Assembly (NCBI RefSeq): GCF_900105515.1
Contig: NZ_FNSY01000001.1
Span: 4,948,001 to 5,012,000 of the forward strand
DNA length: 64,000 bases
From: Streptomyces sp. 2131.1
GTDB lineage: Bacteria > Actinomycetota > Actinomycetes > Streptomycetales > Streptomycetaceae
Direction of reading: 5' to 3'
In this document: in pieces, positions 18,479-27,771 of the stretch
Position numbering within the stretch: position 1 is the stretch's first letter
Layout: the number at the start of each line of letters is the position of its first letter
Translations under genes and position numbers: made by a program
The notes under the pieces: generated by a model
Database searches by the model: none
The model's input: the letters and a program-made list of their open reading frames with translations, nothing else
What the model was told of the DNA's origin: nothing

Positions 18479-19417
18479 CTACAGCTCGGCGAGGAGCTGC
18501 GCCTTCTTGGCGCTGAACTCCTCGTCGGTCACCAGACCCGCCCGGTGCAGCTCCCCGAGGTGGTGGATGCGCTCCGCGATGTCCGCCGGATCACGCCGGG
18601 CCGCGGCCGTGAGGGGAGCGGCCGGGGGCGCGGACTGCTTTCTGCGTACGGACTCCAGGACGGCCGCCGCGAAGGGCAGCGATTCGTGGACGGGGCCGTA
18701 GCCGAGCCCGAAGATCACCGCTGCGGGGTCCTGGTCGGCCCGCGCGGGCCGGGGTATGACCGGCTGGACGCCCGTGGCCGTCCCGGTCCGCATCCCCGCG
18801 CCGGTGAGCACGTCCGAGGCCGGCGCCACGGGCTCCGCCCCCTTGGGCAGCAGCCGCAGATAGCCCTCCAGGCCCTCCGGCGACCGCCACTCGACCCCGC
18901 ACAGGTCGGTGACCGGGAACGTCTGGTCGCCGGCCTTCCACTTCTCCGACGAGGCGCCCGTCCAGAACCAGCGGAACGAGATCCGCTCGCCGTCGAAACC
19001 GGCCCGGCCGTCGTACGCCTTGAACTGCATCGGCGCCTCGGGGGCGGCCACCAGGAAACGGTCGGCGGGCGCGGACGCGTCCGAGCCGAGACAGGTGCGC
19101 AGCTCGTCCGCGTAGTACTCGGCGAGGGTCTCTCGGGCGGCGGGGAGCACCAGGCGGTACGGGTCGCAGCCGTCCTTGAGCTGCCCGGCCGCCGCCTCCA
19201 GGAGCGGGTCGGCACCGGGGCGCGGGACCGCGCGCAGCACCACCGTGCCCCGCCTGCCCGGGGTCAGCGTCACCGATGACAGCGCCGCGTGCGGGACGCG
19301 GCGCTCGCGGAGGCTCTGGAGGAGTCTCGGCGTGCGGATACCCCGTTCGTAGCGGATGAGCACGGAGTCGCCGTCGAACTCCCAGGTGGCATGAATTCCG
19401 GCCAGCACATCACCCAT
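18479..19417 (-). CDS. DUF4429 protein with C-terminal SHOCT domain
   Basis: The 312-residue protein begins MGDVLAGIHATWEFDGDSV, the DUF4429 signature, and shows a second DUF4429-like copy near residue 130 (FKAYDGRAGFDGERISFRWF). It ends in a SHOCT module, HLGELHRAGLVTDEEFSAKK. No function is established; SHOCT modules are short oligomerisation or membrane-associated motifs. An ATG three codons upstream (19426) is an alternative start. It is the first gene of the operon with the histidine kinase and response regulator. Confidence 0.82.
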   Translation of the reverse strand: MGDVLAGIHATWEFDGDSVLIRYERGIRTPRLLQSLRERRVPHAALSSVTLTPGRRGTVVLRAVPRPGADPLLEAAAGQLKDGCDPYRLVLPAARETLAEYYADELRTCLGSDASAPADRFLVAAPEAPMQFKAYDGRAGFDGERISFRWFWTGASSEKWKAGDQTFPVTDLCGVEWRSPEGLEGYLRLLPKGAEPVAPASDVLTGAGMRTGTATGVQPVIPRPARADQDPAAVIFGLGYGPVHESLPFAAAVLESVRRKQSAPPAAPLTAAARRDPADIAERIHHLGELHRAGLVTDEEFSAKKAQLLAEL

Positions 19418-19504
19418 GCGCCTCATCGTATGCGGCACTTGCCCGCCCCGTCCCCTCTCGGAGTGCATCGCGTCCGAGGACCGGACGCGATGTCTCTACG
19501 CGCG

Positions 19505-20716
19505 TCAGGCTGTCGTGTTGGGATACACCCCGTCGTTGCAGGTGCTGTCGGCCCGTGCGCAGGTCACCGAGGTGTACGCGCCCACGCCGATCGCGGCGAA
19601 GTTGTCGAGGCTCTCGGTGCCCGGCTCGAAATAGCCGCTGTGGCCGACCGCGCCCTGAGCCGAGACGACCCGGGCGCCGAAGTCGTGGTCGACCGGATCG
19701 GCACCGTGGCCGAGGCCCCCGAACTCCAGGTTCGGCACGTCCTCGATCCAGTCCCCGCTGTCCCGCATCGCCCACACATGCGCCCTGGTGTGCAGCTGAG
19801 CCGCGTTGTCGGCGCGCATGCCGGGGCTGCCGGCCACCGCGATGTCCTCCACCCGCCCGGGCAGCCTGCTCGCGGCGACCCCGCACAGCACGGAGCCGTA
19901 GCTGTGGCAGAACAGCGAGACGGGCGCGGGACCCGGGAGCGCCCGGACGAGCGCGTCGAGCCGGACCGCCCCACGCCGGGCGAGGTTGCCCAGGGCGGCG
20001 TCCATCCCGATGCCGACGGGCGTGGTGTAGTCGGCCCAGGCGATCACCGCGGGACGCGCCTGGGGGCGCGCGGCGAGCTCGGCGGCGTACAGCGACTTGG
20101 CCATGCCGACGGGCGCCGCGTTGGTCTTGGCGCCGGTGCGCTCCAGCGTCAGGAGGGTGGTGTCGACGCCGGGCACCACGAGCGAGATCCGGTCGGCCCG
20201 GTCGAGGTCGCCGAACACCTCGGCGGCCAGCCCCCGCCCAGAGGGGTCGAAGGCCAGGAAGTGCCGGTCCTTCGCGAGCATCGAGCGGAAGCGGTCCAGG
20301 CGGTGCTGTGCCTCGGAACGGCCTGTGGCGGAGAGCCTGCTGTCGTGGACGCGTTTGCGTTCGACGGCGCTCGCCTGCCCGATCGCCCGCCGGTTCGCCC
20401 GGTAACGGGTGGTGACCGGGGCGCCGTTGAGGTTGCCGACGACGAGCGGGTATCTGTCGGCGAGCTGTGCGCGCTGCGCGGCGGTGAGCGTGGCGAAGAA
20501 GTGCGCCAGCTTGTACGGCGGTGCGTCGGCCTCCGGCAGCGGCTGTCCCGCTATCGATCCCTTGGCCCAGGCGGCCAGCGCGAGCGCGCGGGAGTCGGCG
20601 GAGCGCTGATGGTGCACGGCGGTCCAGCCGGTGGTCGCGAGCATCACGAAGACGACCGCCAGGGCGAGCAGCGCGCGCCAGGCGGTGAGCGTGGGGGAGG
20701 AATCGAAGGAAGTCAC
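19505..20716 (-). CDS. Membrane-anchored alpha/beta hydrolase (DUF1023 family)
   Basis: The 403-residue protein has one N-terminal membrane segment (about residues 12-30) and a DUF1023 hydrolase domain with the nucleophile motif F-C-H-S-Y-G-S-V near residue 275 and a candidate catalytic His in GHSGYFEPGTESL. It is clearly paralogous to the hydrolase at 15324-16370, sharing LVVGNLNGAP and ADYTTPVGIG-type blocks, but it has an insertion in residues 110-130 and an extra C-terminal tail with two Cys residues. The GTG start has no strong ribosome binding site. Confidence 0.85.
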   Translation of the reverse strand: MTSFDSSPTLTAWRALLALAVVFVMLATTGWTAVHHQRSADSRALALAAWAKGSIAGQPLPEADAPPYKLAHFFATLTAAQRAQLADRYPLVVGNLNGAPVTTRYRANRRAIGQASAVERKRVHDSRLSATGRSEAQHRLDRFRSMLAKDRHFLAFDPSGRGLAAEVFGDLDRADRISLVVPGVDTTLLTLERTGAKTNAAPVGMAKSLYAAELAARPQARPAVIAWADYTTPVGIGMDAALGNLARRGAVRLDALVRALPGPAPVSLFCHSYGSVLCGVAASRLPGRVEDIAVAGSPGMRADNAAQLHTRAHVWAMRDSGDWIEDVPNLEFGGLGHGADPVDHDFGARVVSAQGAVGHSGYFEPGTESLDNFAAIGVGAYTSVTCARADSTCNDGVYPNTTA

Positions 20717-20891
20717 TCCGGACCACCCTAGGAGACGCGCGTGGCCTGTTTGTGACAGGGGTGACGTACATCACCCGACTGTGCGGAATGACACGGCGGT
20801 CGCCTCACGCTGCGTACGGCCTTGCGGCACGCTCCGCGCCCTCGGAGGCGCCTCGCTCACGGGCTGTTGACGGAGTGTGGCGCGCTGGTGT

Positions 20892-21548
20892 TCACGGTGT
20901 GCGCCATCTCTCGGAGAGGGCCGGGGCGAGCGCGTCGAGGTGTGTCTCGGTCAGGGCGCGGAGCGATTCCATGCCGCCGTCCCCTCTCTGGCCCCACAGT
21001 TGGCCCGCCGCGCGCATGACCCCGGAGAACGCCGCGACGGCGACCCGGGGGCGGGGGTCGCGCGCCGGGTCCAGGCCCTCGCGCCCCGCGATCAGTTCGG
21101 TGATCCGGTTCTCCAGGACGATGCCGCGGCGCAGATGGGCGGCGAGGAGCGACGGCGTGGATTCGATCATCCGGTAGGCGCGCATGTGGAGTTCGACCGG
21201 GATGATCGCCTCCACGGTCTGTCCGATGCTGTCCCAGGCGCACAGCACGGCGCGGCGCATCGCCTCGAACGGTGCCTCGTCCGCGGGTCGTTGGCGCAGC
21301 TCGGAGAGGAAGTGGGACTCCACCATGTCCTGCACGGCGAAGACCGCCGCCTCCTTGCCCGGGAAGTAGCGGAAGAAGGTGCGCTGGGAGACCTCGACCG
21401 CGTCGGCGATCTCGTCGACGGTGGTCTCCTCGTACCCGTGGGCGGTGAAGAGTTCGAGGGCGGCGACGAGCAGCGCGTCGCGGGTGCGCCGCTTCTTGCG
21501 CTCGCGCAGCCCGGTGGGGAGCGCCGCGGACGGCTGCCCTTCGGTCAC
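20892..21548 (-). CDS. TetR-family transcriptional repressor
   Basis: The 218-residue regulator has an N-terminal TetR helix-turn-helix, TTVDEIADAVEVSQRTFFRY (about residues 43-62), and a ligand-binding C-terminal domain of the kind seen in efflux regulators. It is divergently transcribed from the MFS exporter at 21666, and the 117-base gap is rich in ACTAGT-centred palindromes, so it very probably represses itself and the pump. Confidence 0.93.
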   Translation of the reverse strand: MTEGQPSAALPTGLRERKKRRTRDALLVAALELFTAHGYEETTVDEIADAVEVSQRTFFRYFPGKEAAVFAVQDMVESHFLSELRQRPADEAPFEAMRRAVLCAWDSIGQTVEAIIPVELHMRAYRMIESTPSLLAAHLRRGIVLENRITELIAGREGLDPARDPRPRVAVAAFSGVMRAAGQLWGQRGDGGMESLRALTETHLDALAPALSERWRTP

Positions 21549-21602
21549 TGAACCGGCCCTCTTTTCCCTGCTTTGTCCAGCTCAGCTTACCTGTGAGCTA
21601 CA

Positions 21603-21676
21603 TGACAGTTACCGACTAGTGAAATGGTTAGTCAACTGTCAGTGGCTGACACTAGTCTCACGCGTATGACTAGTCA
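21603..21676. promoter_or_regulatory. Operator cluster for the TetR/MFS pair
   Basis: Three copies of ACTAGT occur at 21615, 21651 and 21669. TGACAGTT (21603-21610) is inverted as AACTGTCA (21634-21641), with inner arms GACTA (21614-21618) and TAGTC (21629-21633). The last site, TGACTAGTCA (21667-21676), is a perfect palindrome that covers the exporter start codon. Such A/T-containing palindromes are rare in this G+C-rich DNA and fit TetR binding. Confidence 0.65.
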
Positions 21677-23273
21677 GACCACCGTCGAAAAGGCTCCGCG
21701 GGACCCCGGGGGCCTCGCTCCCGCACCTGCCAAGGGGCTGCGCGGCCACCCCTGGCTGACGCTGTTCTCCGTGGCCATCGGCGTGATGATGGTCGCGCTC
21801 GACGGCACGATCGTCGCGATCGCCAACCCCGCCATCCAGCAGGACCTCGGCGCCTCGCTCGCCGACGTCCAGTGGATCACCAACGGCTACATGCTCGCCC
21901 TCGCGGTCTCGTTGATCACCGCGGGCAAGCTCGGTGACCGCTTCGGCCACCGCCAGACCTTCCTCATCGGCGTCGTCGGCTTCGCGGCCGCCTCGGGCGC
22001 CATCGGCCTGTCCGACAGCGTCGCCCTCGTGATCGCCTTCCGGGTGCTCCAGGGGCTCTTCGGCGCGCTGCTCATGCCGGCCGCGCTCGGGCTGCTGCGC
22101 GCCACGTTCCCGGCCGAGAAGCTGAACATGGCGATCGGCATCTGGGGCATGGTGATCGGCGCCTCGACCGCCGGCGGCCCGATCCTCGGCGGCGTGCTCG
22201 TCGAGCACGTCAGCTGGCAGTCCGTCTTCTTCATCAACGTGCCGGTCGGTGTCCTCGCCCTGGTGCTCGGCGTGCTGATCCTCAGGGACCACCGCGCCGA
22301 GAACGCCCCGCGCTCCTTCGACATCGCCGGCATCGTGCTGCTGTCCGGCGCGATGTTCTGCCTGATCTGGGCGCTCATCAAGGGCTCCGAGTGGGGCTGG
22401 GGCGACCTTCAGACGATCGGCTTCCTGGTCGGCGCGGTCGTCCTGTTCCTGGCCTTCGCGCTGGTCGAGCAGCGCGTCAAGGAGCCGCTGGTCCCGCTGG
22501 CGATGTTCCGCTCCGTCCCGCTCTCGGCGGGCACGGTCCTGATGGTGCTGATGGCCTTCGCGTTCATGGGCGGCCTCTTCTTCGTGACCTTCTACCTGCA
22601 GAACGTGCACGGCATGAAGGCCGTCGACGCGGGCCTGCACCTGCTGCCGCTGACCGCCATGATGATCGTCGCCTCGCCGGTGGCGGGCGCTCTCATCACC
22701 AGGTTCGGCCCGCGCGTCCCGCTGGTGGGCGGCATGGTCTGCACGGCCGTCGCGTGCTTCGGCATGTCCCAGCTGACCGTCGGCACGGGCACGCTCACCA
22801 TGTCGGTCTGGTTCGCCCTGCTCGGCCTCGGCCTGGCCCCCGTCATGGTCGGCGCCACCGAGGTCATCGTCGGCAACGCCCCGATGGAGCTCTCCGGCGT
22901 CGCCGGCGGCCTCCAGCAGGCCGCCATGCAGGTCGGCGGCAGCCTCGGTACGGCGGTGCTCGGCGCGATCATGGCCTCGCGCGTCGACTCCGAGCTGCCG
23001 GGCAACTGGAAGGACGCGCAGCTCCCGCAGCTCTCGCCCGAGCAGCTCGACCAGGCCTCCTCCGCCATCAAGGTCGGCATGCCGCCCGTCACCGAGGAGA
23101 CCCCGCCGGAGATCGCGGGCAAGATCGTGGGCGTCGCGCACGACACCTTCGTCTCCGGGATGAGCACCGCGTTCATGGTCGCCGGCATCGTCGCGGTGAT
23201 CGCCGCCCTGGTCGCCACGCTGACCAAGCGCGGCGAGAACGCGGAGGCGGGCATGGGCGGCGGCCACATCTGA
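21666..23273 (+). CDS. MFS multidrug exporter (DHA2, 14-TMS type)
   Basis: The 535-residue transporter has 14 predicted membrane helices. DHA2 motifs are present: motif D1-like LDGTIVAIANPAIQQDLGAS near residue 45, motif A GKLGDRFGHRQTF near 90, and motif C with conserved Gly/Pro in GASTAGGPILGGVLVE near 165. Substrates are probably hydrophobic drugs or secondary metabolites and cannot be specified. The ATG at 21666 lies inside an operator palindrome. The divergent TetR gene is the likely regulator. Confidence 0.92.
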   Translation: MTSQTTVEKAPRDPGGLAPAPAKGLRGHPWLTLFSVAIGVMMVALDGTIVAIANPAIQQDLGASLADVQWITNGYMLALAVSLITAGKLGDRFGHRQTFLIGVVGFAAASGAIGLSDSVALVIAFRVLQGLFGALLMPAALGLLRATFPAEKLNMAIGIWGMVIGASTAGGPILGGVLVEHVSWQSVFFINVPVGVLALVLGVLILRDHRAENAPRSFDIAGIVLLSGAMFCLIWALIKGSEWGWGDLQTIGFLVGAVVLFLAFALVEQRVKEPLVPLAMFRSVPLSAGTVLMVLMAFAFMGGLFFVTFYLQNVHGMKAVDAGLHLLPLTAMMIVASPVAGALITRFGPRVPLVGGMVCTAVACFGMSQLTVGTGTLTMSVWFALLGLGLAPVMVGATEVIVGNAPMELSGVAGGLQQAAMQVGGSLGTAVLGAIMASRVDSELPGNWKDAQLPQLSPEQLDQASSAIKVGMPPVTEETPPEIAGKIVGVAHDTFVSGMSTAFMVAGIVAVIAALVATLTKRGENAEAGMGGGHI

Positions 23274-23284
23274 CCGCCCCTCAC

Positions 23285-23368
23285 CCCGCGCGCGTCAACA
23301 CAGCGTGTCCGACCCGCGCGCGTCAACACGGCGTGTCCGACCCGCGCGCGTCAACACGGCGTGTCCGA
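23285..23368 (+). repeat. Three tandem 28-bp repeats after the exporter gene
   Basis: Units at 23285-23312, 23313-23340 and 23341-23368 are identical except for one base in the first. Each contains CGTCAACAC followed by GCGTGTCCGA, so it carries a short ACAC/GTGT inversion. The array runs directly into the terminator hairpin. Confidence 0.9.
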
Positions 23369-23400
23369 CAGCCCCGCCGGAGCGAACCGGCGGGGCTGTC
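23367..23400 (+). terminator. 14-bp perfect terminator hairpin
   Basis: GACAGCCCCGCCGG (23367-23380) pairs perfectly with CCGGCGGGGCTGTC (23387-23400) around the 6-base loop AGCGAA. It follows the exporter gene and the tandem repeats. No T-run follows, as is usual in streptomycetes. Confidence 0.8.
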
Positions 23401-23529
23401 ACCTGTCAGGGTGAACCCGGCCCCGGACTCTTCCGGTTACGCAGCGTAACCGTCCAGGGTGGTGGTGGAAGATCCACACCGGTGGACGTTCCCACTCTGC
23501 GTTTCCATCACAACGGGGGTTCATCTCGC

Positions 23530-23931
23530 ATGCGTACGACCACTGTCACGGCCGCCCTGGCCGCCGCCCTGCTCGCCCTCACGGCCCTGTTCTCGTCCCC
23601 GCCGGCCCGCGCCACGGCGGTCCAGGGAGCGGCCGCCGCGCCCGTCAGGCTCGGGGACTGCGGGAGCGGGCAGCTCTGCCTCTGGGCGAAGCCCGACTTC
23701 ACCGGGGCCCGGCAGACCCACGAGCTGTCCACCATCGACATCGAGAGCTGCGTCCCGCTGAAGACCGGCACCACCGCCCAGGCCCTCGCCAACCGCACCG
23801 GCCGGCCCGTCACCACCTACCAGTCCGCCGAGTGCCAGGAGACCGGCGAGTTCGAGACGTATCCGGGCGGCGGGACCTGGCTGCCACGCTCCCCGTACCA
23901 GGTGCGCGCCTTCAAGGTCTGGGAGAGCTGA
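23530..23931 (+). CDS. Secreted peptidase inhibitor family I36-like protein
   Basis: The 133-residue precursor has a signal peptide (basic start, hydrophobic residues 7-22, cleavage near ARA-TA). The mature part contains CGSGQLCLWAKPDFTGARQT, a beta-gamma-crystallin-like block typical of family I36 inhibitors related to the Streptomyces metalloproteinase inhibitor SMPI. Four cysteines suggest two disulfides. The target protease is unknown. Confidence 0.75.
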   Translation: MRTTTVTAALAAALLALTALFSSPPARATAVQGAAAAPVRLGDCGSGQLCLWAKPDFTGARQTHELSTIDIESCVPLKTGTTAQALANRTGRPVTTYQSAECQETGEFETYPGGGTWLPRSPYQVRAFKVWES

Positions 23932-23948
23932 CCGGCCCCGGACACGCT

Positions 23949-23986
23949 GCGGGGCGGCGGCACCCACCCGGGCACCGCCGCCCCGC
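23949..23986. terminator. Hairpin between convergent I36 and aceE genes
   Basis: GCGGGGCGGCGG (23949-23960) pairs with CCGCCGCCCCGC (23975-23986), a 12-bp perfect stem located between two convergent stops. Confidence 0.75.
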
Positions 23987-23999
23987 ACCGGTCGCGGTG

Positions 24000-26741
24000 T
24001 TACGCGTCGCCGCCCGCGGCCCCCGGATCGGCCGAGGCCACGTCCAGCAGCTCGTAGCGGTCGACCGCCGTCTTCAGCACCGAACGGTCGATCTTCCCGT
24101 CCTTCGCCAGCTCCGTGAGCACAGCGAGAACGATCGACTGCGCGTCGATGTGGAAGAACCGCCGCGCCGCGCCCCGCGTGTCCGCGAAGCCGAAGCCGTC
24201 CGCACCCAGCGACTGGTACGCACCGGGCACCCAGCGGGCGATCTGGTCCGGCACCGACCGCATCCAGTCCGACACCGCCACGAACGGCCCCTGCGCCCCG
24301 GAGAGCTTGCGCGTCACGTACGGGACGCGCTGCTCCTCCTCCGGGTGCAGCAGGTTGTACCGCTCCACGTCCACGGCCTCGCGCCGCAGCTCGTTCCAGG
24401 AGGTCGCCGACCAGACGTCCGCCTTCACGTTCCACTCGTCCGCGAGGATGCGCTGCGCCTCGACCGCCCACGGCACCGCCACACCGGACGCCAGGATCTG
24501 GGCCGGGATCTCGCCCTTCTCCCCGCTGCTGTAGCGGTAGACGCCCTTCAGGATGCCCTCGACGTCCACGTCGGCGGGCTCCGCCGGGTGCTGGATCGGC
24601 TCGTTGTAGACGGTGAGGTAGTAGAAGACGTCCTCGTTCTCCTCGGGCGTCCCGCCGTACATGCGGCGCAGACCGTCCTGGACGATGTGCGCGATCTCGT
24701 ACCCGAACGCCGGGTCGTAGGCCACACAGCCCGGGTTGGTCGAGGCCAGCAGCTGGGAGTGCCCGTCGGCGTGCTGGAGGCCCTCACCGGTCAGCGTCGT
24801 CCGGCCGGCGGTCGCACCCAGCACGAAGCCGCGCGCGAGCTGGTCGGCCATCTGCCAGAACTGGTCACCGGTGCGCTGGAAGCCGAACATCGAGTAGAAG
24901 ACGTACACCGGGATCAGCGGCTCGCCGTGCGTTGCGTACGCCGAACCCGCGGCGATCAGCGAGGCCGTGCAGCCCGCCTCGGAGATGCCGTCGTGCAGCA
25001 TCTGCCCGGTCGGCGACTCCTTGTACGCGAGCAGCAGATCGCGGTCCACCGACTCGTACTGCTGCCCGAGCGGGTTGTAGATCTTCGCGCTCGGGAAGAA
25101 CGCGTCCATGCCGAACGTGCGGTACTCGTCGGGCGCGATCAGCACGAAGCGCTTGCCGATCTCCTTGTCCCGCATGAGGTCCTTCAGGATGCGGACGAAC
25201 GCCATGGTGGTGGCGATCGACTGCTGACCCGAGCCCTTCTTCGCCGTCGCGTACGTCTTGTCCCCGGGCAGCTCCAGCGCCTTCGCGCGCACCACGCGGG
25301 TCGGGACGTAGCCGCCCAGGCCCTTGCGGCGGTCGTGCATGTACTGGATCTCCTCCGAGCCGCGGCCCGGGTGGTAGTACGGCGGGTTGCCGTCCTCCAG
25401 CTCCTTGTCCGCGATCGGGATGTGCAGCCGGTCCCGGAACCGCTTCAGGTCCTCGGCGGTCAGCTTCTTCATCTGGTGGGTCGCGTTGCGGCCCTCGAAG
25501 TTCGGCCCGAGGGTCCAGCCCTTGACCGTCTGCGCCAGGATCACCGTCGGCTGGCCCTTGTGGGCCTTGGCCGCCGCGTACGCCGCGTACACCTTGCGGT
25601 GGTCGTGACCGCCGCGCCCCAGGTGCAGGATCTGCTGGTCGGTCATGTCCTTGACCATCTCGCGCAGCCGCGGGTCGTCGCCGAAGAAGTGCTCCCGGAT
25701 GTACGCGCCGGTCTCCGTCGCGTACGTCTGGAACTGCCCGTCCGGCGTCGTGTTCAGCTTGTTGACCAGGATGCCCGTGCGGTCCTGCGCCAGCAGCGGG
25801 TCCCAGGAGCGGTCCCAGACCAGCTTGATCACGTTCCACCCGGCACCCCGGAACTGGGACTCCAGCTCCTGGATGACCTTGCCGTTGCCGCGCACCGGGC
25901 CGTCGAGGCGCTGGAGGTTGCAGTTGACGACGAAGGTCAGGTTGTCGAGGCCCTCGCGGGCGGCGATGGACAGCTGGCCCAGCGACTCCGGCTCGTCCAT
26001 CTCGCCGTCGCCGAGGTACGCCCACACATGCGAGTTCGACGTGTCGGCGAGACCGCGCGCCTCCATGTACCGGTTCATCCGCGCCTGGTAGATCGCGCCG
26101 AGCGGGCCGAGGCCCATCGACACGGTCGGGAACTCCCAGAAGTCCGGCATCAGCCGCGGGTGCGGGTAGCTGGACAGCCCGTTCGGCGCCTTCGACTTCT
26201 CCTGGCGGAACGCGTCCAGCTGCGCCTCGCTCAGCCGGTCCAGCAGGAACGCGCGGGCGTAGATCCCGGGCGACGCGTGTCCCTGGAAGAAGATCTGGTC
26301 ACCGCCCAGACCGTCGTCCTTGCCGCGGAAGAAGTGGTTGAAACCGACGTCGTACAACGAGGCGGACGACGCGAACGTGGCGATGTGCCCGCCGACGCCG
26401 ATCCCCGGCCGCTGGGCGCGCGAGACCATCACGGCCGCGTTCCAGCGGGTCGCGTTGAGGATCTTGCGCTCGATCTCCTCGTCGCCGGGGAAGAACGGCT
26501 CGTCCTTCGTGGCGATCGTGTTCACGTAGTCCGTGCTGCGCATCTCCGGCACGGCGACGCGCTTCTCGCGCGCTCGCTCGATGAGCCGGAGCATGAGATA
26601 GCGGGCCCGCTCACGGCCGCGCTCGTCGACGGCGGCGTCGAGGGAGTCGAGCCATTCCTGGGTCTCTTCGGGATCAAAATCCGGGACCTGACTCGGAAGG
26701 CCGCCAATGATGATCGGGTTGCGATCGGATCCGGAAGCCAC
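24000..26741 (-). CDS. aceE: Pyruvate dehydrogenase E1 component, homodimeric
   Basis: The 913-residue enzyme decarboxylates pyruvate with thiamine diphosphate and feeds acetyl groups to the E2 subunit. Length and order match homodimeric AceE of proteobacteria and actinobacteria, not the alpha/beta type. The thiamine-binding motif is YLGDGEMDEPESLGQLSIAA around residue 235, ending in FVVNCN. Other signature blocks are GHIATFASSASLYDVGFNHF and GRTTLTGEGLQHADGHSQLL. No E2 or E3 gene is adjacent, so the complex is assembled from genes elsewhere. Confidence 0.97.
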   Translation of the reverse strand: MASGSDRNPIIIGGLPSQVPDFDPEETQEWLDSLDAAVDERGRERARYLMLRLIERAREKRVAVPEMRSTDYVNTIATKDEPFFPGDEEIERKILNATRWNAAVMVSRAQRPGIGVGGHIATFASSASLYDVGFNHFFRGKDDGLGGDQIFFQGHASPGIYARAFLLDRLSEAQLDAFRQEKSKAPNGLSSYPHPRLMPDFWEFPTVSMGLGPLGAIYQARMNRYMEARGLADTSNSHVWAYLGDGEMDEPESLGQLSIAAREGLDNLTFVVNCNLQRLDGPVRGNGKVIQELESQFRGAGWNVIKLVWDRSWDPLLAQDRTGILVNKLNTTPDGQFQTYATETGAYIREHFFGDDPRLREMVKDMTDQQILHLGRGGHDHRKVYAAYAAAKAHKGQPTVILAQTVKGWTLGPNFEGRNATHQMKKLTAEDLKRFRDRLHIPIADKELEDGNPPYYHPGRGSEEIQYMHDRRKGLGGYVPTRVVRAKALELPGDKTYATAKKGSGQQSIATTMAFVRILKDLMRDKEIGKRFVLIAPDEYRTFGMDAFFPSAKIYNPLGQQYESVDRDLLLAYKESPTGQMLHDGISEAGCTASLIAAGSAYATHGEPLIPVYVFYSMFGFQRTGDQFWQMADQLARGFVLGATAGRTTLTGEGLQHADGHSQLLASTNPGCVAYDPAFGYEIAHIVQDGLRRMYGGTPEENEDVFYYLTVYNEPIQHPAEPADVDVEGILKGVYRYSSGEKGEIPAQILASGVAVPWAVEAQRILADEWNVKADVWSATSWNELRREAVDVERYNLLHPEEEQRVPYVTRKLSGAQGPFVAVSDWMRSVPDQIARWVPGAYQSLGADGFGFADTRGAARRFFHIDAQSIVLAVLTELAKDGKIDRSVLKTAVDRYELLDVASADPGAAGGDA

Positions 26742-27281
26742 GCTGTTCCTTCGCTGTTCGGTGCTGCGCTTCGGGGCCTGTTACGGGAGTCATGCCCCCG
26801 GACATGAGGATGTGTACGCCATCCCCATCGTGTACCGCTGGAACGCGTACGTCATCTCTACCGAGAGGTAACTCCGAACTCGTCCCGGAACCCGGTTCCG
26901 CCGGGCGGATGGACGGCCGCCGAGTGGGTATCGGTGCAGGCAGGAGGTGTCGGACAGGACGGGGCAGGCAGGATGACAGGGGACGGACCGCAACCATACG
27001 CCCAAGGCGTCCAAGTGTTCCCAAACGCTTCTCGACTCCGGATGCCGGGCCGAAACGGCATAAGCTGTCCAAGGACGCAGGACATCAGGAAAGGGGATGG
27101 AGGACGCGGGCCCTCGCAGGGGGCCGCCGGCAGTACGGCGACGTGACAGGAAACGTCACCGTTTAGGCGGTCTCGTACGCTGGGTACTTGCGCGATCCGC
27201 CGCTCCCGTGTGGACTACGGCCAACGCCCCGCGTACGCGCGTGGCTGAAGCATTTTCCGAAACATGATCAGGAGGCAACCC
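26742..27281. other. 540-bp divergent intergenic region, aceE / DUF3052
   Basis: The stretch must contain promoters for both aceE and the DUF3052 gene. I see no convincing coding frame, RNA gene or strong palindrome in it. The frames that are open have Arg/Pro/Ser-rich composition typical of antisense shadows. A strong AGGAGG at its right end serves the DUF3052 gene. Confidence 0.6.
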
Positions 27282-27719
27282 GTGAGCGCGACCGCGGACC
27301 ACGCGGAGGAACGGACCAACCCGGCTGCACGCCTGGGGTTCGAACCCGGACAGGTGGTCCAGGAGATCGGCTACGACGACGACGTCGAGCTGGAGCTCCG
27401 TGAGGGCATTGAGGCCATTACCGGCCAGGACCTCGTCGACGAGGAGTACGACGACATCGCAGACGTCGTCCTGCTCTGGTTCCGCGACGAGGACGGCGAC
27501 CTTACGGACGCGCTGGTGGATGCCATCGGTCTGCTCGAGGACGGCGGTGTGGTCTGGCTCATGACGCCGAAGACCGGCCGCGACGGATACGTCGAGCCGA
27601 GCGACATCAACGAGGCCTCCCAGACCGCCGGGCTCTCCCAGACCAAGAGCGTCAACGCGGGCAAGGACTGGTCGGGAAGCCGTCTCGTCACGCCCAAAGC
27701 GGCCAAGGCCAAGCGCTGA
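27282..27719 (+). CDS. DUF3052 family protein
   Basis: The 145-residue acidic protein matches DUF3052, an actinobacterial family of unknown function; the signature is AARLGFEPGQVVQEIGYDDD followed by an acidic core. GTG 27282 is chosen because AGGAGG lies 7 bases before it; the upstream in-frame ATG at 27264 would place that site inside the gene. The protein lacks membrane segments. A terminator follows directly. Confidence 0.88.
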   Translation: MSATADHAEERTNPAARLGFEPGQVVQEIGYDDDVELELREGIEAITGQDLVDEEYDDIADVVLLWFRDEDGDLTDALVDAIGLLEDGGVVWLMTPKTGRDGYVEPSDINEASQTAGLSQTKSVNAGKDWSGSRLVTPKAAKAKR

Positions 27720-27734
27720 CCCCACCAACCCCTG

Positions 27735-27771
27735 AAGGCCCCCGACAGGCATCGCGCCGGCCGGGGGCCTT
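27735..27771 (+). terminator. Terminator after DUF3052 gene
   Basis: AAGGCCCCCG (27735-27744) pairs with CGGGGGCCTT (27762-27771), and a short T-rich stretch follows. Confidence 0.85.

Noticed and set aside
23285..23368. CRISPR array
   Set aside because: The three 28-bp units are directly adjacent with no spacers and no cas genes occur in the window.
23832..26807. Open frame of 991 codons antisense to aceE
   Set aside because: It exactly mirrors aceE, has Val/Arg/His-rich composition and no ribosome binding site. AceE on the other strand is unmistakable.
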